Source: Pandoraea horticolens (GTDB lineage: Bacteria; Pseudomonadota; Gammaproteobacteria; Burkholderiales; Burkholderiaceae). Taken from it: DNA of 64,000 bases. The notes under the pieces are model-generated. The model was not told the origin of the DNA. It made no database searches and saw only the letters and a list, made by a program, of their open reading frames with translations. Below are positions 32,764 through 41,998 of this stretch, piece by piece. Where the stretch lies: NCBI RefSeq assembly GCF_902459555.1, contig NZ_CABPSM010000001.1, positions 186,001-250,000 of the forward strand, given 5' to 3'. Within the stretch, counting starts at the first letter, position 1; every line of letters starts with the position of its first letter. A program made the translations under genes and the position numbers.

Positions 32764-33559
32764 TCAGACCCTTAATGCTCGCGTCGATACCCCGGCCGAA
32801 CGAACGACGCCTGCCCGTCACGCGTTCTTCATCACCGGCACGGACACCGAAATCGGCAAGACGCTCGTTTCGTCGGCACTGCTGCACGCGGCGGCGCGTC
32901 GCGGACTGGTGTGCGCCGGACTCAAGTCGGTGGCGGCGGGCGCGTCCGAACACAACGGGCGCTTCGTCAACGACGACGTCGAGCAGTTGCATCAGGCAAG
33001 CACGCTGAAGCTGCCGGACGCCTGGTACTGCCCATACCTCCTCAAGGACGCCTCTGCACCCCACATCGCGGCCGCCGCCGAAGGCATCGCGCTCGATTGC
33101 GGCGTGATCCGGGCGGGCTACGCGCGTGTGGCCGCGCGCGCCGATCTGGTGATCGTCGAGGGGGTGGGCGGTTTTCGCGTGCCGCTCGGCCCCGATGCCA
33201 GCGCACCGGACACGGCCGATCTGGCAAGGCAACTCGGCCTGCCGGTGATCCTCGTCGTCGGCCTGCGGCTGGGCTGTATCAGCCACGCGCTGCTCACCGC
33301 CGAGGCCATTGCCTCGCGCGGTCTGACGCTCGCGGGCTGGGTCGCCAATCACGTCGATCCCGATATGCGCCACGTAGAGGCGAACGTCGATGCGATTGCC
33401 GCGCGCCTGAGTGCACCGCTGCTCGGGCGCGTGCCGCATCTGCCCCACCCCGACGCCGCGACGGCGTCCGGCTATCTGGACATTGCCCCGCTGGTCGACT
33501 CGACACTGCCGCGTGCAGTCGAGGCGTCGCTAACGACGCGCCCGCACACGGCCCCCTGA
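32756..33559 (+). CDS. bioD: ATP-dependent dethiobiotin synthetase
   Basis: This 267-residue protein has the P-loop [18 protein letters not shown] and the second motif [12 protein letters not shown], both characteristic of BioD, which closes the ureido ring of dethiobiotin with CO2 and ATP. The first 20 residues precede the fold. Its start overlaps the end of bioF. A 21-base stretch of this gene (33170-33190) recurs in the non-coding DNA at 37571-37591. Confidence 0.94.
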   Translation: MADQTLNARVDTPAERTTPARHAFFITGTDTEIGKTLVSSALLHAAARRGLVCAGLKSVAAGASEHNGRFVNDDVEQLHQASTLKLPDAWYCPYLLKDASAPHIAAAAEGIALDCGVIRAGYARVAARADLVIVEGVGGFRVPLGPDASAPDTADLARQLGLPVILVVGLRLGCISHALLTAEAIASRGLTLAGWVANHVDPDMRHVEANVDAIAARLSAPLLGRVPHLPHPDAATASGYLDIAPLVDSTLPRAVEASLTTRPHTAP

Positions 33560-33615
33560 GCGCGCGGCCACCCATCGCGCGACACCCACTCACACAGAAT
33601 TCAAGGAATCACACT

Positions 33616-34671
33616 ATGCAAGTTCACGCCCACACCGCCGCTCACGGACACGACGAAGCCCTGCGCCGCAACGACAAGCCCTGGACCGTCGCCGAGATCG
33701 AGGCGCTCTTCGCGCTGCCGTTCAACGATCTGATCTTCCGCGCGCAGCAGGTGCATCGCGACCATTTCGACGCCAACGCCGTGCAGCTCTCGACGCTGCT
33801 CTCGATCAAGACCGGCGGCTGCCCGGAAGACTGCGCCTATTGCCCGCAATCGGCCCGCTACGACACGGGTGTGGAGGCCGAAAAGCTCATGCCGGTGGAG
33901 GAAGTCGTCGCCGCCGCGCAGCGCGCCAAGGACGCGGGCGCTACGCGCTTCTGCATGGGCGCCGCATGGCGCAGCCCGAAGCCGCATCAGGTCGACGCCG
34001 TAGGCGAGATGGTGCGCAGCGTCAAAGCACTGGGTCTGGAGACGTGCGTCACGCTCGGCATGCTGCGCGACGGGCAGGCCGAACAGTTGCGCGAGGCCGG
34101 TCTCGATTACTACAACCACAATCTCGATACGTCGCCCGAGTTCTACGGTCAGATCATCACCACGCGCACCTATCAGGATCGTCTGGACACACTCGCCCGC
34201 GTGCGCGACGCCGGGCTGAAAGTCTGCTGCGGCGGCATCGTCGGTCTGGGTGAAACGCGCCGCGAGCGCGCCGGTCTCATCGCGCAACTGGCCAACATGT
34301 CGCCGTATCCCGAGTCGGTGCCCATCAACAACCTGATGAAAGTCGAGGGCACGCCGCTCGAACACAACGAGACTGTCGACCCGTTCGATTTCGTGCGCAT
34401 GATCGCAGTGGCGCGCATCACGATGCCGCGCGCGATGGTGCGTCTGTCGGCCGGCCGCGAAATGATGGACGACGCACTGCAATCGCTGTGCTTCCTCGCC
34501 GGCGCCAACTCGATGTTCTACGGAGAGAAGCTGCTCGTGACGCAGAACCCGCAGGCCGAGCATGACCGCGCGCTGCTCGCGCGCCTCGGCATGCGCACGT
34601 CGACCGAGGAAAAGCTCGGTGCCGGGAACGCAGGCGAGTGCGACGGCCTTACGGCCTGCGCGACTCACTGA
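33616..34671 (+). CDS. bioB: Biotin synthase
   Basis: This 351-residue radical SAM enzyme inserts sulfur into dethiobiotin. The [4Fe-4S] motif [13 protein letters not shown] gives Cys69, Cys73 and Cys76. The [2Fe-2S] ligands lie in the barrel, with [13 protein letters not shown] and the arginine-containing [11 protein letters not shown] typical of BioB. It starts 56 bases after bioD, preceded by CAAGGAATC. It completes bioAFDB; early pimeloyl genes (bioC, bioH) are not in the window. Confidence 0.96.
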   Translation: MQVHAHTAAHGHDEALRRNDKPWTVAEIEALFALPFNDLIFRAQQVHRDHFDANAVQLSTLLSIKTGGCPEDCAYCPQSARYDTGVEAEKLMPVEEVVAAAQRAKDAGATRFCMGAAWRSPKPHQVDAVGEMVRSVKALGLETCVTLGMLRDGQAEQLREAGLDYYNHNLDTSPEFYGQIITTRTYQDRLDTLARVRDAGLKVCCGGIVGLGETRRERAGLIAQLANMSPYPESVPINNLMKVEGTPLEHNETVDPFDFVRMIAVARITMPRAMVRLSAGREMMDDALQSLCFLAGANSMFYGEKLLVTQNPQAEHDRALLARLGMRTSTEEKLGAGNAGECDGLTACATH

Positions 34672-34882
34672 GCGCGTTCGGCAGGCGGCGAAACTGGCGA
34701 CTGGCGTTCAAGGATGTGTTGACGAGTTGAGCGCCGCGACGGCCGCGAGATCGCAAGAGACGATCCGCCGTCGCGGCGAAGTTGGATAGCAATGAGAATG
34801 GTGCAAGTGCAGTGGCCCGTCGTCACAAGCGAAGGTGCCATGCGCCACGCACCGCCCCAATCGATCGTTTTACGGAGGCAAT

Positions 34883-36904
34883 ATGTTCGACAAGATCCTC
34901 ATCGCCAACCGCGGCGAAATCGCCTGTCGCGTCGCGGCGACGGCTGCACGGCTGGGCATTCGCACGGTGGCCGTCTATTCCGACGCCGACGCCCACGCCA
35001 AGCACGTTGCCGTGTGCGACGAAGCGGTGCACGTCGGCGGGGCCGCCGCGCGCGACAGCTACCTGCGCATCGACGCCATCGTCGACGCCGCCAAGGCCAC
35101 CGGCGCACAGGCCATCCACCCCGGCTACGGCTTCCTGTCCGAGAACGAGGCGTTCGCCGCCGCGTGCCACGAGGCCGGCATCGTCTTCATCGGCCCGCCG
35201 GTTGGCGCCATCCGCGCCATGGGCAGCAAGAGCGCCGCCAAGACGCTCATGGAGGGCGCCGCCGTGCCGCTGGTGCCCGGCTATCACGGCGACAACCAGG
35301 ACGCCGCCTTCCTGCACGCACGCGCCGACGACATCGGCTACCCCGTGCTGCTCAAGGCCAGCGCAGGCGGCGGCGGCAAGGGCATGCGTGTGGTGGAGCG
35401 CAGCGAGGATTTCCGCGCCGCACTGGCGTCGTGCCAGCGCGAAGCGGCGAGCAGCTTCGGCGACGAGCGCGTGCTCGTGGAGAAGTATCTGACGCGTCCG
35501 CGTCACATCGAGATTCAGGTGTTCGCCGACACGCATGGCAATTGCGTCTATCTGTTCGAGCGCGACTGCTCGGTGCAACGCCGTCATCAGAAAGTGCTGG
35601 AGGAGGCGCCCGCGCCCGGCATGACCGGCGAGCGCCGCCGCTCGATGGGTGAAGCCGCATGCAACGCCGCGCGCGCCGTGGGCTATGTCGGCGCCGGCAC
35701 GGTCGAGTTCATCGCCAATCAGGACGGCTCGTTCTACTTCATGGAGATGAACACGCGCCTGCAAGTCGAGCACCCGGTCACGGAAATGATCACCGGCCTC
35801 GATCTGGTGGAATGGCAATTGCGCGTCGCCGCAGGCGAAGTGCTGCCGCGCAAGCAGGATGAGTTGCGCATTCACGGCCATGCGCTCGAAGCACGCATCT
35901 ACGCCGAGAGTCCGGACAACAACTTCCTGCCGTCGACGGGCACACTGTCCACGCTGCGTCCGCCCGCTGCGGTCCAGTTCGAGATCGGTGGCGCCGCGAC
36001 ACCGGCCGCCGTGCGCATCGACTCGGGCGTGCGCGAAGGCGACACCATCTCGCCGTTCTACGATCCGATGATCGCCAAGCTGATCGTGTGGGGACAAGAC
36101 CGCGAAGAAGCCCTCGCGCGCATGCGCCGTGCGCTGGGTCAGTACCGCGTCGTCGGCGTGCAGACGAACATCGCATTCCTCTCCCGCCTGGTCGCCAGCG
36201 AGCCGTTCGCCGGCGCCGATCTCGACACCGGGCTGATCGAGCGCCACCGCGATACGTTGTTCCCGGCCGCCGCCCCGGTGCCGGCAACCACGCTGGCGCT
36301 AGCCGTTGCCGCACAGCTCAGCCGCGAAACCGTGATCGGACGCCGTAAGTATCAAGACAGCATCGATCATCACTCGCCGTGGCAACTCGCCACGGGCTGG
36401 CGTCTGAACGCCGACTACCAGCGCACGCTGTCGTTCGATCACGGCGAAACACGTCTCGACGCGGTGCTCACGAGCGGCCCGCAGGCCAGCACCCTGACGG
36501 TCGACGGGCAGACCTATCCGTATCGGTACGCCCACGACGGCGGCGTGTACCGCGTGACGCTCGGCGAGCGGCGCGTGCAGGGTCACGTCGACTTCGAGCA
36601 GCAAACCGCCCACGTCTTCGCCGATGGTCTGTCGTGGACGCTGCGTTGGCATGATCCGCTGGCGCAGGCCGGGGCCCACGAAGGCAGCGAAGGCCGGTTG
36701 ACTGCGCCGATGCCGGGCAAGGTCATCGCCGTACTCGCACAGGCCGGCACCAAGGTCGAAAAGGGCGCGCCGCTGCTCGTGATGGAGGCGATGAAGATGG
36801 AACACACCATCAGCGCGCCGGCGGACGGAGAGATCGAAGAAGTGCTTTACGTGGTCGGCGATCAAGTGCCGGAAGGCGCGCAGTTACTGGCGTTCAAGCG
36901 GTAG
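34883..36904 (+). CDS. liuD: 3-methylcrotonyl-CoA carboxylase, alpha (biotin carboxylase/BCCP) subunit
   Basis: This 673-residue protein has a biotin carboxylase module (about 1-450: MFDKILIANRGEIACRVA at the start, the ATP loop KASAGGGGKGMRVV, and EMNTRLQVEHPVTE). A linker follows and then a C-terminal biotinyl domain with VMEAMKMEHT, placing the biotinylated lysine at 638. It pairs with the beta subunit at 27436. ACGGAGGC just before ATG 34883 fixes the start. The gene is 211 bases after bioB, so the biotin operon is sandwiched between the genes of this biotin-dependent enzyme. Confidence 0.92.
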   Translation: MFDKILIANRGEIACRVAATAARLGIRTVAVYSDADAHAKHVAVCDEAVHVGGAAARDSYLRIDAIVDAAKATGAQAIHPGYGFLSENEAFAAACHEAGIVFIGPPVGAIRAMGSKSAAKTLMEGAAVPLVPGYHGDNQDAAFLHARADDIGYPVLLKASAGGGGKGMRVVERSEDFRAALASCQREAASSFGDERVLVEKYLTRPRHIEIQVFADTHGNCVYLFERDCSVQRRHQKVLEEAPAPGMTGERRRSMGEAACNAARAVGYVGAGTVEFIANQDGSFYFMEMNTRLQVEHPVTEMITGLDLVEWQLRVAAGEVLPRKQDELRIHGHALEARIYAESPDNNFLPSTGTLSTLRPPAAVQFEIGGAATPAAVRIDSGVREGDTISPFYDPMIAKLIVWGQDREEALARMRRALGQYRVVGVQTNIAFLSRLVASEPFAGADLDTGLIERHRDTLFPAAAPVPATTLALAVAAQLSRETVIGRRKYQDSIDHHSPWQLATGWRLNADYQRTLSFDHGETRLDAVLTSGPQASTLTVDGQTYPYRYAHDGGVYRVTLGERRVQGHVDFEQQTAHVFADGLSWTLRWHDPLAQAGAHEGSEGRLTAPMPGKVIAVLAQAGTKVEKGAPLLVMEAMKMEHTISAPADGEIEEVLYVVGDQVPEGAQLLAFKR

Positions 36905-37049
36905 GCGGTAGGCGGCGGGCGGTCCGCCGGCGGACTTCAGCCGCAGACCGCGCGCGCATCGCACCACGTCAGTCATCGATCAGCGCGAAGCCGGTTGTGT
37001 GTGTTCGCGCATCATGGTTGGCAGTCAAGGAGGCCGCCTTGAGGGCACC

Positions 37050-37451
37050 TCATTGCGCGTCGCTGACGGGCTCGAAATGCACCACAGCGAGCTTGTTGCC
37101 ATCGAGATCGCGGAAATAGGCGACATACATGCGCGGGTGGTAATCCAGACGCGGCCCGGGAGCGCCTTCGCATTGGCCGCCTTGTGCGATTGCCGCTTCA
37201 TACGCGGCGTCGACCTGCTGCTTCGATTCCGCATGCAGCGCGATCATGCTGCCGTTGCCGCGTGTGGCCGGTGCGCCGTCGAAGGGCAGCGTGATCGTCA
37301 ACACCACCTCTTCGCTGGGGGCATCTTTATGTCCATAGAAGGTTTCATGCGAGAACGGGGTCGGATGCAAATCGAGGGTGGCCAGCACACGGTTGTAGAA
37401 GACCGTCGCGTTTTCCAGATTGTTGGTACCGAGCGTTGCGTAGCGGATCAT
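37050..37451 (-). CDS. VOC family protein (glyoxalase/dioxygenase fold)
   Basis: This 133-residue vicinal oxygen chelate protein starts MIRYATLGTNNLENATVFYN and ends with YVAYFRDLDGNKLAVVHFEP, the two beta-alpha-beta-beta-beta halves of the fold. The C-terminal Glu of HFEP is a likely metal ligand. Homologues are often annotated as glyoxalase-like. Function is unknown. ATG 37451 is preferred to an upstream start because it begins the family fold. Confidence 0.85.
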   Translation of the reverse strand: MIRYATLGTNNLENATVFYNRVLATLDLHPTPFSHETFYGHKDAPSEEVVLTITLPFDGAPATRGNGSMIALHAESKQQVDAAYEAAIAQGGQCEGAPGPRLDYHPRMYVAYFRDLDGNKLAVVHFEPVSDAQ

Positions 37452-37537
37452 GGCGGTTCTTCCCAAAGGGGTAAACAAGCCGCGAGTCTATAGCACGAGA
37501 ACCGCCGTTCGGGTGTACGCACCCAAACCACGGGTGA

Positions 37538-37591
37538 ACGCTGCGTTGGCATGATCCGCCAGCGCTGGCCGGTTTTCGCGTGCCGCTCGGC
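37538..37591. repeat. Mosaic of liuD- and bioD-derived fragments in non-coding DNA
   Basis: Bases 37538-37572 match 36638-36672 inside liuD with three mismatches (the first 22 bases are identical). Bases 37571-37591 are identical to 33170-33190 inside bioD, and similarity continues a few bases further. The two fragments are joined directly, in a gap between the VOC and AraC genes. This looks like the scar of an old rearrangement of the neighbouring cluster. Confidence 0.7.
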
Positions 37592-37637
37592 ACCAATGCC
37601 GGAAAGCGGTAACGGTCAATGAAGTTGCGCACCGGCA

Positions 37638-38441
37638 TCACGCCGGATCGTGCTCGGCAGCGCCAAGAATCGTCTGACGGCGGAACAGCTCCGGCGTCAA
37701 ACCCGACTGGCGCGTGAACATCTCGATAAAGGCGGAGGGCGTGGCATAGCCCAGATCGAACGCAATCGACTTGACGGTGCGCCCGGCTTCCAACCCCTCG
37801 ATGGCGCGCAGAAAGCGCATACGCTGCCGCCACTGTCCCAGCGTCATCCCCAGCTCCGTGCGGCAATGGCGCGCCAGCGTGCGCTGCGTCATGGAGACGG
37901 TCTCGGCCCACGCTTCGAGTGTGCGGTTATCTCCGGGTTCACGCTGCAATGCGTCCAGTACCCGGACCAGCGACGGCGACCTCGCCTGCGGCAGGAAACG
38001 CGGTTCGGCGGGAGCAAGCGCCAACTGATCGATGAGCACGTGCGCGAGGCGACGATCGGCCTCGGTGCGCGGACACGCCACACCTCTCTCGGCGAAATCG
38101 GACAGGATGGCCCGTAGCAGGCCGCTGATACGCAGCGTCGCGGCGTTCGACGGAAGTGCTCCGGCAAGTGAAGCGTCGATATACACCGACCGGTAGACCA
38201 CGGCATTCGCGTTGAAGCTCGCGTGCGTGGCTTTCGGCGGAATCCACACGGCGTATTGCGGCGGCGACAGGAACCGGGCGCCTTCGATCTCCAACTGCAT
38301 CACGCCGTTCGCCACATAGTTGAGCATGCCCCAGTCGTGACGATGCGGCACCCACGCCGTCTGCGCGTCGAACTCGTCGTACCGGAAATACACCGGGTAT
38401 GGCAGCTTCTTGAAACTCGGCCAGTTGTTGCGAAGGGTCAT
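37638..38441 (-). CDS. AraC family transcriptional regulator
   Basis: This 267-residue regulator has an N-terminal cupin-like sensing domain (HRHDWGMLNYVANGVMQLE, then FLSPPQYAVWIPPKATH) and two C-terminal AraC helix-turn-helices (about 165-260: LEAWAETVSMTQRTLARH and VKSIAFDLGYATPSAFIEMF). This cupin-AraC layout is common in regulators of efflux and small-molecule metabolism. Its target is not evident; the divergent dehydrogenase at 38704 is a candidate. Confidence 0.9.
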   Translation of the reverse strand: MTLRNNWPSFKKLPYPVYFRYDEFDAQTAWVPHRHDWGMLNYVANGVMQLEIEGARFLSPPQYAVWIPPKATHASFNANAVVYRSVYIDASLAGALPSNAATLRISGLLRAILSDFAERGVACPRTEADRRLAHVLIDQLALAPAEPRFLPQARSPSLVRVLDALQREPGDNRTLEAWAETVSMTQRTLARHCRTELGMTLGQWRQRMRFLRAIEGLEAGRTVKSIAFDLGYATPSAFIEMFTRQSGLTPELFRRQTILGAAEHDPA

Positions 38442-38703
38442 GGCGATGGCGGGAACGGGCGCGCCCGGCGACGGATGGCATCACGCGCATCTTACCCGTG
38501 CCAATCCGAGCGCCGCTCGGGACGCGTTTTCTGCACTTGCTGCGGCAACTCGGCGGCGTGTCTCCTATGCATCAACTCCCGTTCGGTGTCATGCTTTCGG
38601 ACAACGCGGCCGGCATCGGCACGTGGCGCACTAGTCTGGTGGCCCTCGCCCTTTGCCCGCTTCCCCCCGCGCTGCACCTACATTCTTGGCATCAGGAGAA
38701 CGC

Positions 38704-39603
38704 ATGAATATCGGATTTCTCGGACTCGGCACGATGGGCGCGCCCATGGCCCGTAATCTACTCAAGGCGGGATTTGCATTGCGTGTGTGGAACCGCTCGC
38801 GCGGCCCCGTCGACGCACTGACCTCCGCCGGCGCCACGCCCGGCGCCACCCCGGCCGCTGCCGCTCGCGGGGCAGACATCCTCATCGCCATGCTGGCCGA
38901 CGACGACACGTCGCGCGCCGTGCTGTGCGAAGGGGACGACGGCGGTGCGCTTGGCGCGCTGCCGCGTGGCGCCATCGTCGTGAACATGGCCACCGTCTCG
39001 CTCGCTTTCGCCCGGGAGATGGTGGCGCGATGCGAGTCGCTCGGCCTGCGCTATCTCGCCGCCCCGGTGTTGGGGCGTGTGACTGTCGCAGAGGCAGGCA
39101 AGCTCAACATCCTGGTGGCGGGCGACACGAGCGTCATCGACACCGTTCAACCGATCTTCGACGTGCTTGGTCAACGCACCTGGCGCTTCGGCGATTCGCC
39201 CGAGCGGGCCAACGTCGTGAAGCTCGCCGCGAATTTCATGATCGCCAGCGCCATCGAATCGATGAGCGAAGCGGCTGCGCTCGCGCAAGGTCACGGCGTG
39301 GCCGGTGCCGACTTCCTCGACATGATGACCACCACGATCTTCGCGACGCCGGTTTATACGGGTTACGGTGCAGCGATTGCGAAGGAGGTCTTCGAGCCGG
39401 CCGGCTTCAAGCTAGCGCTCGGCGCCAAGGATGTTCGCCTCGCATTGCTTGCGGGTGAGGCCGCGAACGTACCGATGCCGTTCGGCACCGTGTTGCGCGA
39501 CAACCATCTGGACAGCCTCGCCCACGACGAAGGCCAGCTCGATTGGGCCGCGCTGTCGCGCGTAGCGCTGCGTCGCGCCGGCCTGCCGAGAACCCAATCT
39601 TGA
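38704..39603 (+). CDS. NAD(P)-dependent beta-hydroxyacid dehydrogenase
   Basis: This 299-residue enzyme belongs to the 3-hydroxyisobutyrate dehydrogenase / glyoxylate-succinic semialdehyde reductase family. It has the Rossmann motif GFLGLGTMGAPMARNLLKAG at residues 4-23, and the catalytic lysine lies in NVVKLAANFM (about residue 178). The usual substrate-binding DAPVxGG motif reads AAPVLGRVTVA here, so the substrate may differ from the classic enzyme. It is divergent from the AraC regulator. GGAGAACGC just before the ATG supports the start. Confidence 0.85.
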   Translation: MNIGFLGLGTMGAPMARNLLKAGFALRVWNRSRGPVDALTSAGATPGATPAAAARGADILIAMLADDDTSRAVLCEGDDGGALGALPRGAIVVNMATVSLAFAREMVARCESLGLRYLAAPVLGRVTVAEAGKLNILVAGDTSVIDTVQPIFDVLGQRTWRFGDSPERANVVKLAANFMIASAIESMSEAAALAQGHGVAGADFLDMMTTTIFATPVYTGYGAAIAKEVFEPAGFKLALGAKDVRLALLAGEAANVPMPFGTVLRDNHLDSLAHDEGQLDWAALSRVALRRAGLPRTQS

Positions 39604-39684
39604 TACCCGTAGCGTGGAGGTTTTCGCGCTACCGCTTACTGCGTTATTCAGCAGAAAATATTGAGGAGGGTTCCTAGAAACTTC

Positions 39685-39713
39685 GGCAGCGACCCAGAGA
39701 AGCGGTCGCTGCC
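39685..39713 (+). promoter_or_regulatory. Perfect hairpin between dehydrogenase and porin genes
   Basis: A ten-base stem (GGCAGCGACC / GGTCGCTGCC) with a nine-base loop lies about 82 bases after the dehydrogenase stop and 105 bases before the porin start. There is no clean T-tract, so it is either a weak terminator or a structured element of the porin leader. Confidence 0.45.
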
Positions 39714-39817
39714 ATGCGGATTTTCGTTCATTCGGAATTTTCATAAGGAATCCGAACAGGTGTTAGGAAATATTCTCGGTGTCGATTTCAACCATGCGCA
39801 GCAAGGCGCTCGACACC

Positions 39818-41032
39818 ATGACTCAACACCCACATATGCCCACTGGTCTGCGCGCCCTCGCGCTGGCTGCAACCCTTACGCTGCTGTCGCTGCCCGCCAG
39901 TGTCAGCGCACAGAGTAACGTCACCCTCTACGGCACGATCGATTCGGGCTTCGTGCACGCGAACCACACGGCCACCGCCAACGGCCCGCAATCTCGCTCG
40001 ATGATCACGAGCAACATTCTCTCCGGCAGCCGCTGGGGGCTGCGCGGCACGGAGCCGCTGGGTCAGGGGCTTTCCGCACTGTTCCAGTTGGAGAGCGGAT
40101 TCAACGCGGTCAACGGCGAGATGGGCAACGGCGGCCGTGCGTTCGGACGCAAGGCCATCGTCGGCCTGACGAGCACCCAATGGGGTGAAGTCACCATCGG
40201 CCGCCAATACGACCCGGTGGTCAACCTCGTGCAGGGCACAACTGCCGACGGCTACTTCGGCGGCTTCTTCGCCACGCCTGGCGACGTCGACAATTACGAC
40301 AACGGCGCACGCGTCAACAATTCGATCCGTTACGCCACGCCGAACTTCGGCGGCCTGCAATTCGAAGGCATGTACGCCACGGGCAACGTGGCCGGCAAGG
40401 AAGGCGCGGGTCGCACGTATGGCTTCGCGGGTGCCTACAGCAATGGTCCGGTATCGCTCGGCGCGGGCTACTTCTTCGCAGATGGTGGAAGCCGGCAAGT
40501 GAGCGACTTCACGCGTTCCGACTTTGGTTATCGCGACTGGACCAGCAGCGCGGGCTCGCTGTTCAACTCGCCGATCAACAGCGGCTTCCGTACGGCGAGC
40601 AAAGTGCGCATTGCACGCGTCGGCGCGAAATACGCCATCGGCCCGGCGATTCTGGGACTGTCATTCTCGAACGCGCAGTACGCGAGCGATGGGCTATCGA
40701 ATTTCACCGGCACGGCAAAATTCGACACAGTGAACGCCTTCGCGACTTACGCGCTCACGCCGGCGATCAACACGGGTATCGGCTACAGCTATACCCGGCT
40801 GCGCGGCGGCCGCAATGTCGGCGCCCATTACAACCAGTTCAACGCCGGTGTGACGTATGCGCTGTCCAAGCGCACGTCGACCTACGTGATCGGTGGCTAT
40901 CAGCAGGCTGTCGGCAAGACACTGGATCATGGCCGCGTTGTGGAAGCCAACGCCTCGGTCGGTTCGTACGGTCTGGACGCAGGCGCACGTACGCAATTGC
41001 TGGTCGGCATGGGCCTGAAGCACAGCTTCTGA
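39818..41032 (+). CDS. Gram-negative porin (Omp32/OmpC-like trimeric type)
   Basis: This outer-membrane porin has about 404 residues. A signal peptide (GLRALALAATLTLLSLPAS) ends at VSA, and the mature protein starts QSNVTLYGTIDSG, the classic opening of beta-proteobacterial general porins. The sequence alternates aromatic and glycine residues and contains SRWGLRGTEPLG, LFQLESGF and EVTIGRQYDP. It ends GLKHSF with the C-terminal Phe required for outer-membrane insertion. The exact start is uncertain: in-frame ATGs at 39794, 39818 and 39836 are all possible. The leader is AT-rich, suggesting a strong regulated promoter. Confidence 0.9.
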   Translation: MTQHPHMPTGLRALALAATLTLLSLPASVSAQSNVTLYGTIDSGFVHANHTATANGPQSRSMITSNILSGSRWGLRGTEPLGQGLSALFQLESGFNAVNGEMGNGGRAFGRKAIVGLTSTQWGEVTIGRQYDPVVNLVQGTTADGYFGGFFATPGDVDNYDNGARVNNSIRYATPNFGGLQFEGMYATGNVAGKEGAGRTYGFAGAYSNGPVSLGAGYFFADGGSRQVSDFTRSDFGYRDWTSSAGSLFNSPINSGFRTASKVRIARVGAKYAIGPAILGLSFSNAQYASDGLSNFTGTAKFDTVNAFATYALTPAINTGIGYSYTRLRGGRNVGAHYNQFNAGVTYALSKRTSTYVIGGYQQAVGKTLDHGRVVEANASVGSYGLDAGARTQLLVGMGLKHSF

Positions 41033-41046
41033 TCCATCACGTCGCT

Positions 41047-41086
41047 ATCGGCCCGAGCACGTTGAAGCACGCGGGTTTGGGCCGAT
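41047..41086 (+). terminator. Candidate terminator after porin
   Basis: ATCGGCCC and GGGCCGAT can pair around an imperfect stem 15 bases after the porin stop codon. Only a short pyrimidine stretch follows, so it is a weak candidate. Confidence 0.45.
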
Positions 41087-41115
41087 CTTCCTAATGAATT
41101 CGATTACCTGAAATT

Positions 41116-41129
41116 CAAACGATCGTTTG
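41116..41129. promoter_or_regulatory. Palindrome CAAACGATCGTTTG, TetR-type operator candidate
   Basis: This is a perfect 14-base palindrome with the core AACGATCGTT, in an unusually AT-rich intergenic stretch (about 41090-41290) upstream of a small membrane-protein gene. The same ten-base core occurs in the palindrome at 53534. Confidence 0.45.
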
Positions 41130-41326
41130 GACTTTTTGGACTTATTCGTCTAGAAAAATACATTATTTTTAATTTTAAGTGTTTACCCTATTAGGGAATC
41201 TATTTAGAATTCGTCCTCATTGAAATTCGTTGCGGTCGCAACCGATGATAACCCGCTCTTTGAATTTCCCTTTGAATTCGACGCGCGCCGGTTTTTCAAA
41301 GGCGGCAGTCATCAGGGAGAAGTGTT

Positions 41327-41512
41327 GTGGTTTTCGTCAGTTGGTTGGTGTTTGCAACCCTCGCCGTGATGGTCTCGGCAACGCGTGTAATGCAGTTGTA
41401 TCGTCGCGCGGCACGCACCGCGGCCGTGACTCACGTCGAGCGCGTGTTGCGATTCCGCCGTAGCCATCGCCATGCGCCTTGCTCACGCATTCAGTTCAAG
41501 GACGCCGCGTAA
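41327..41512 (+). CDS. Small putative membrane protein (GTG start)
   Basis: This is a 61-residue reading frame with a GTG start at 41327 and AGGGAGA (41315-41320) seven bases upstream. The first 20 residues (VFVSWLVFATLAVMVSATRV) can span a membrane; the rest is strongly basic (RR, HR, RFRRSHRH). That layout suits a single-pass inner-membrane peptide with a cytoplasmic basic tail. No family is recognised. The good start site and coding-like composition are the only support. Upstream (41033-41326) is AT-rich and gene-free. Confidence 0.45.
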   Translation: MVFVSWLVFATLAVMVSATRVMQLYRRAARTAAVTHVERVLRFRRSHRHAPCSRIQFKDAA

Positions 41513-41998
41513 ATCGGCGTCGCCCGCAGTCCTGCAGCACAGAAGGTCTCGCATCACCGCACCACCCGTTGCCGGCATCCGGCAACAGCAGTTCTCGTCG
41601 TGAATTCAAGCCGTACCCGCAGTTGCAGTTCGCAGTACTCATGCTGTTTCCGGCGCCTGTGTCGTGGCCGGATGGAGAGTCATCCCTCCCTGCTGTTACG
41701 AGGCATCGCTCCCACGCGTCAGAGCCTTATCGCCGCCTGCGCTCCAGGCGACGGGTTGCTCGCCCACAGCCTCGTATTGCCCACACGTTGCACAAGACAA
41801 CCCGACGCCCCGGTCAGGCAGACATCGCCAGAACGGACATCGGCGCCACGATGGCGTCTTTCCGTCCGTTTGACGCGTTGGTCACACTGACCGATCGCAC
41901 GCCGTCGGATCACGATCGCCCACGTTATCGCGCGGGCGCTCGGCATACGCGCTATCCGCGCGGCCTGCCTTATGTTTTAAAAGAGAAGATTGACAGAC
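41513..41998. other. Gene-free region, nothing recognised
   Basis: This 486-base stretch has open frames only with extreme Arg/Pro/His composition and no start signals, so I call none. The last 30 bases turn AT-rich (TTATGTTTTAAAAGAGAAG) and provide the ribosome binding site of the next gene. Confidence 0.5.
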
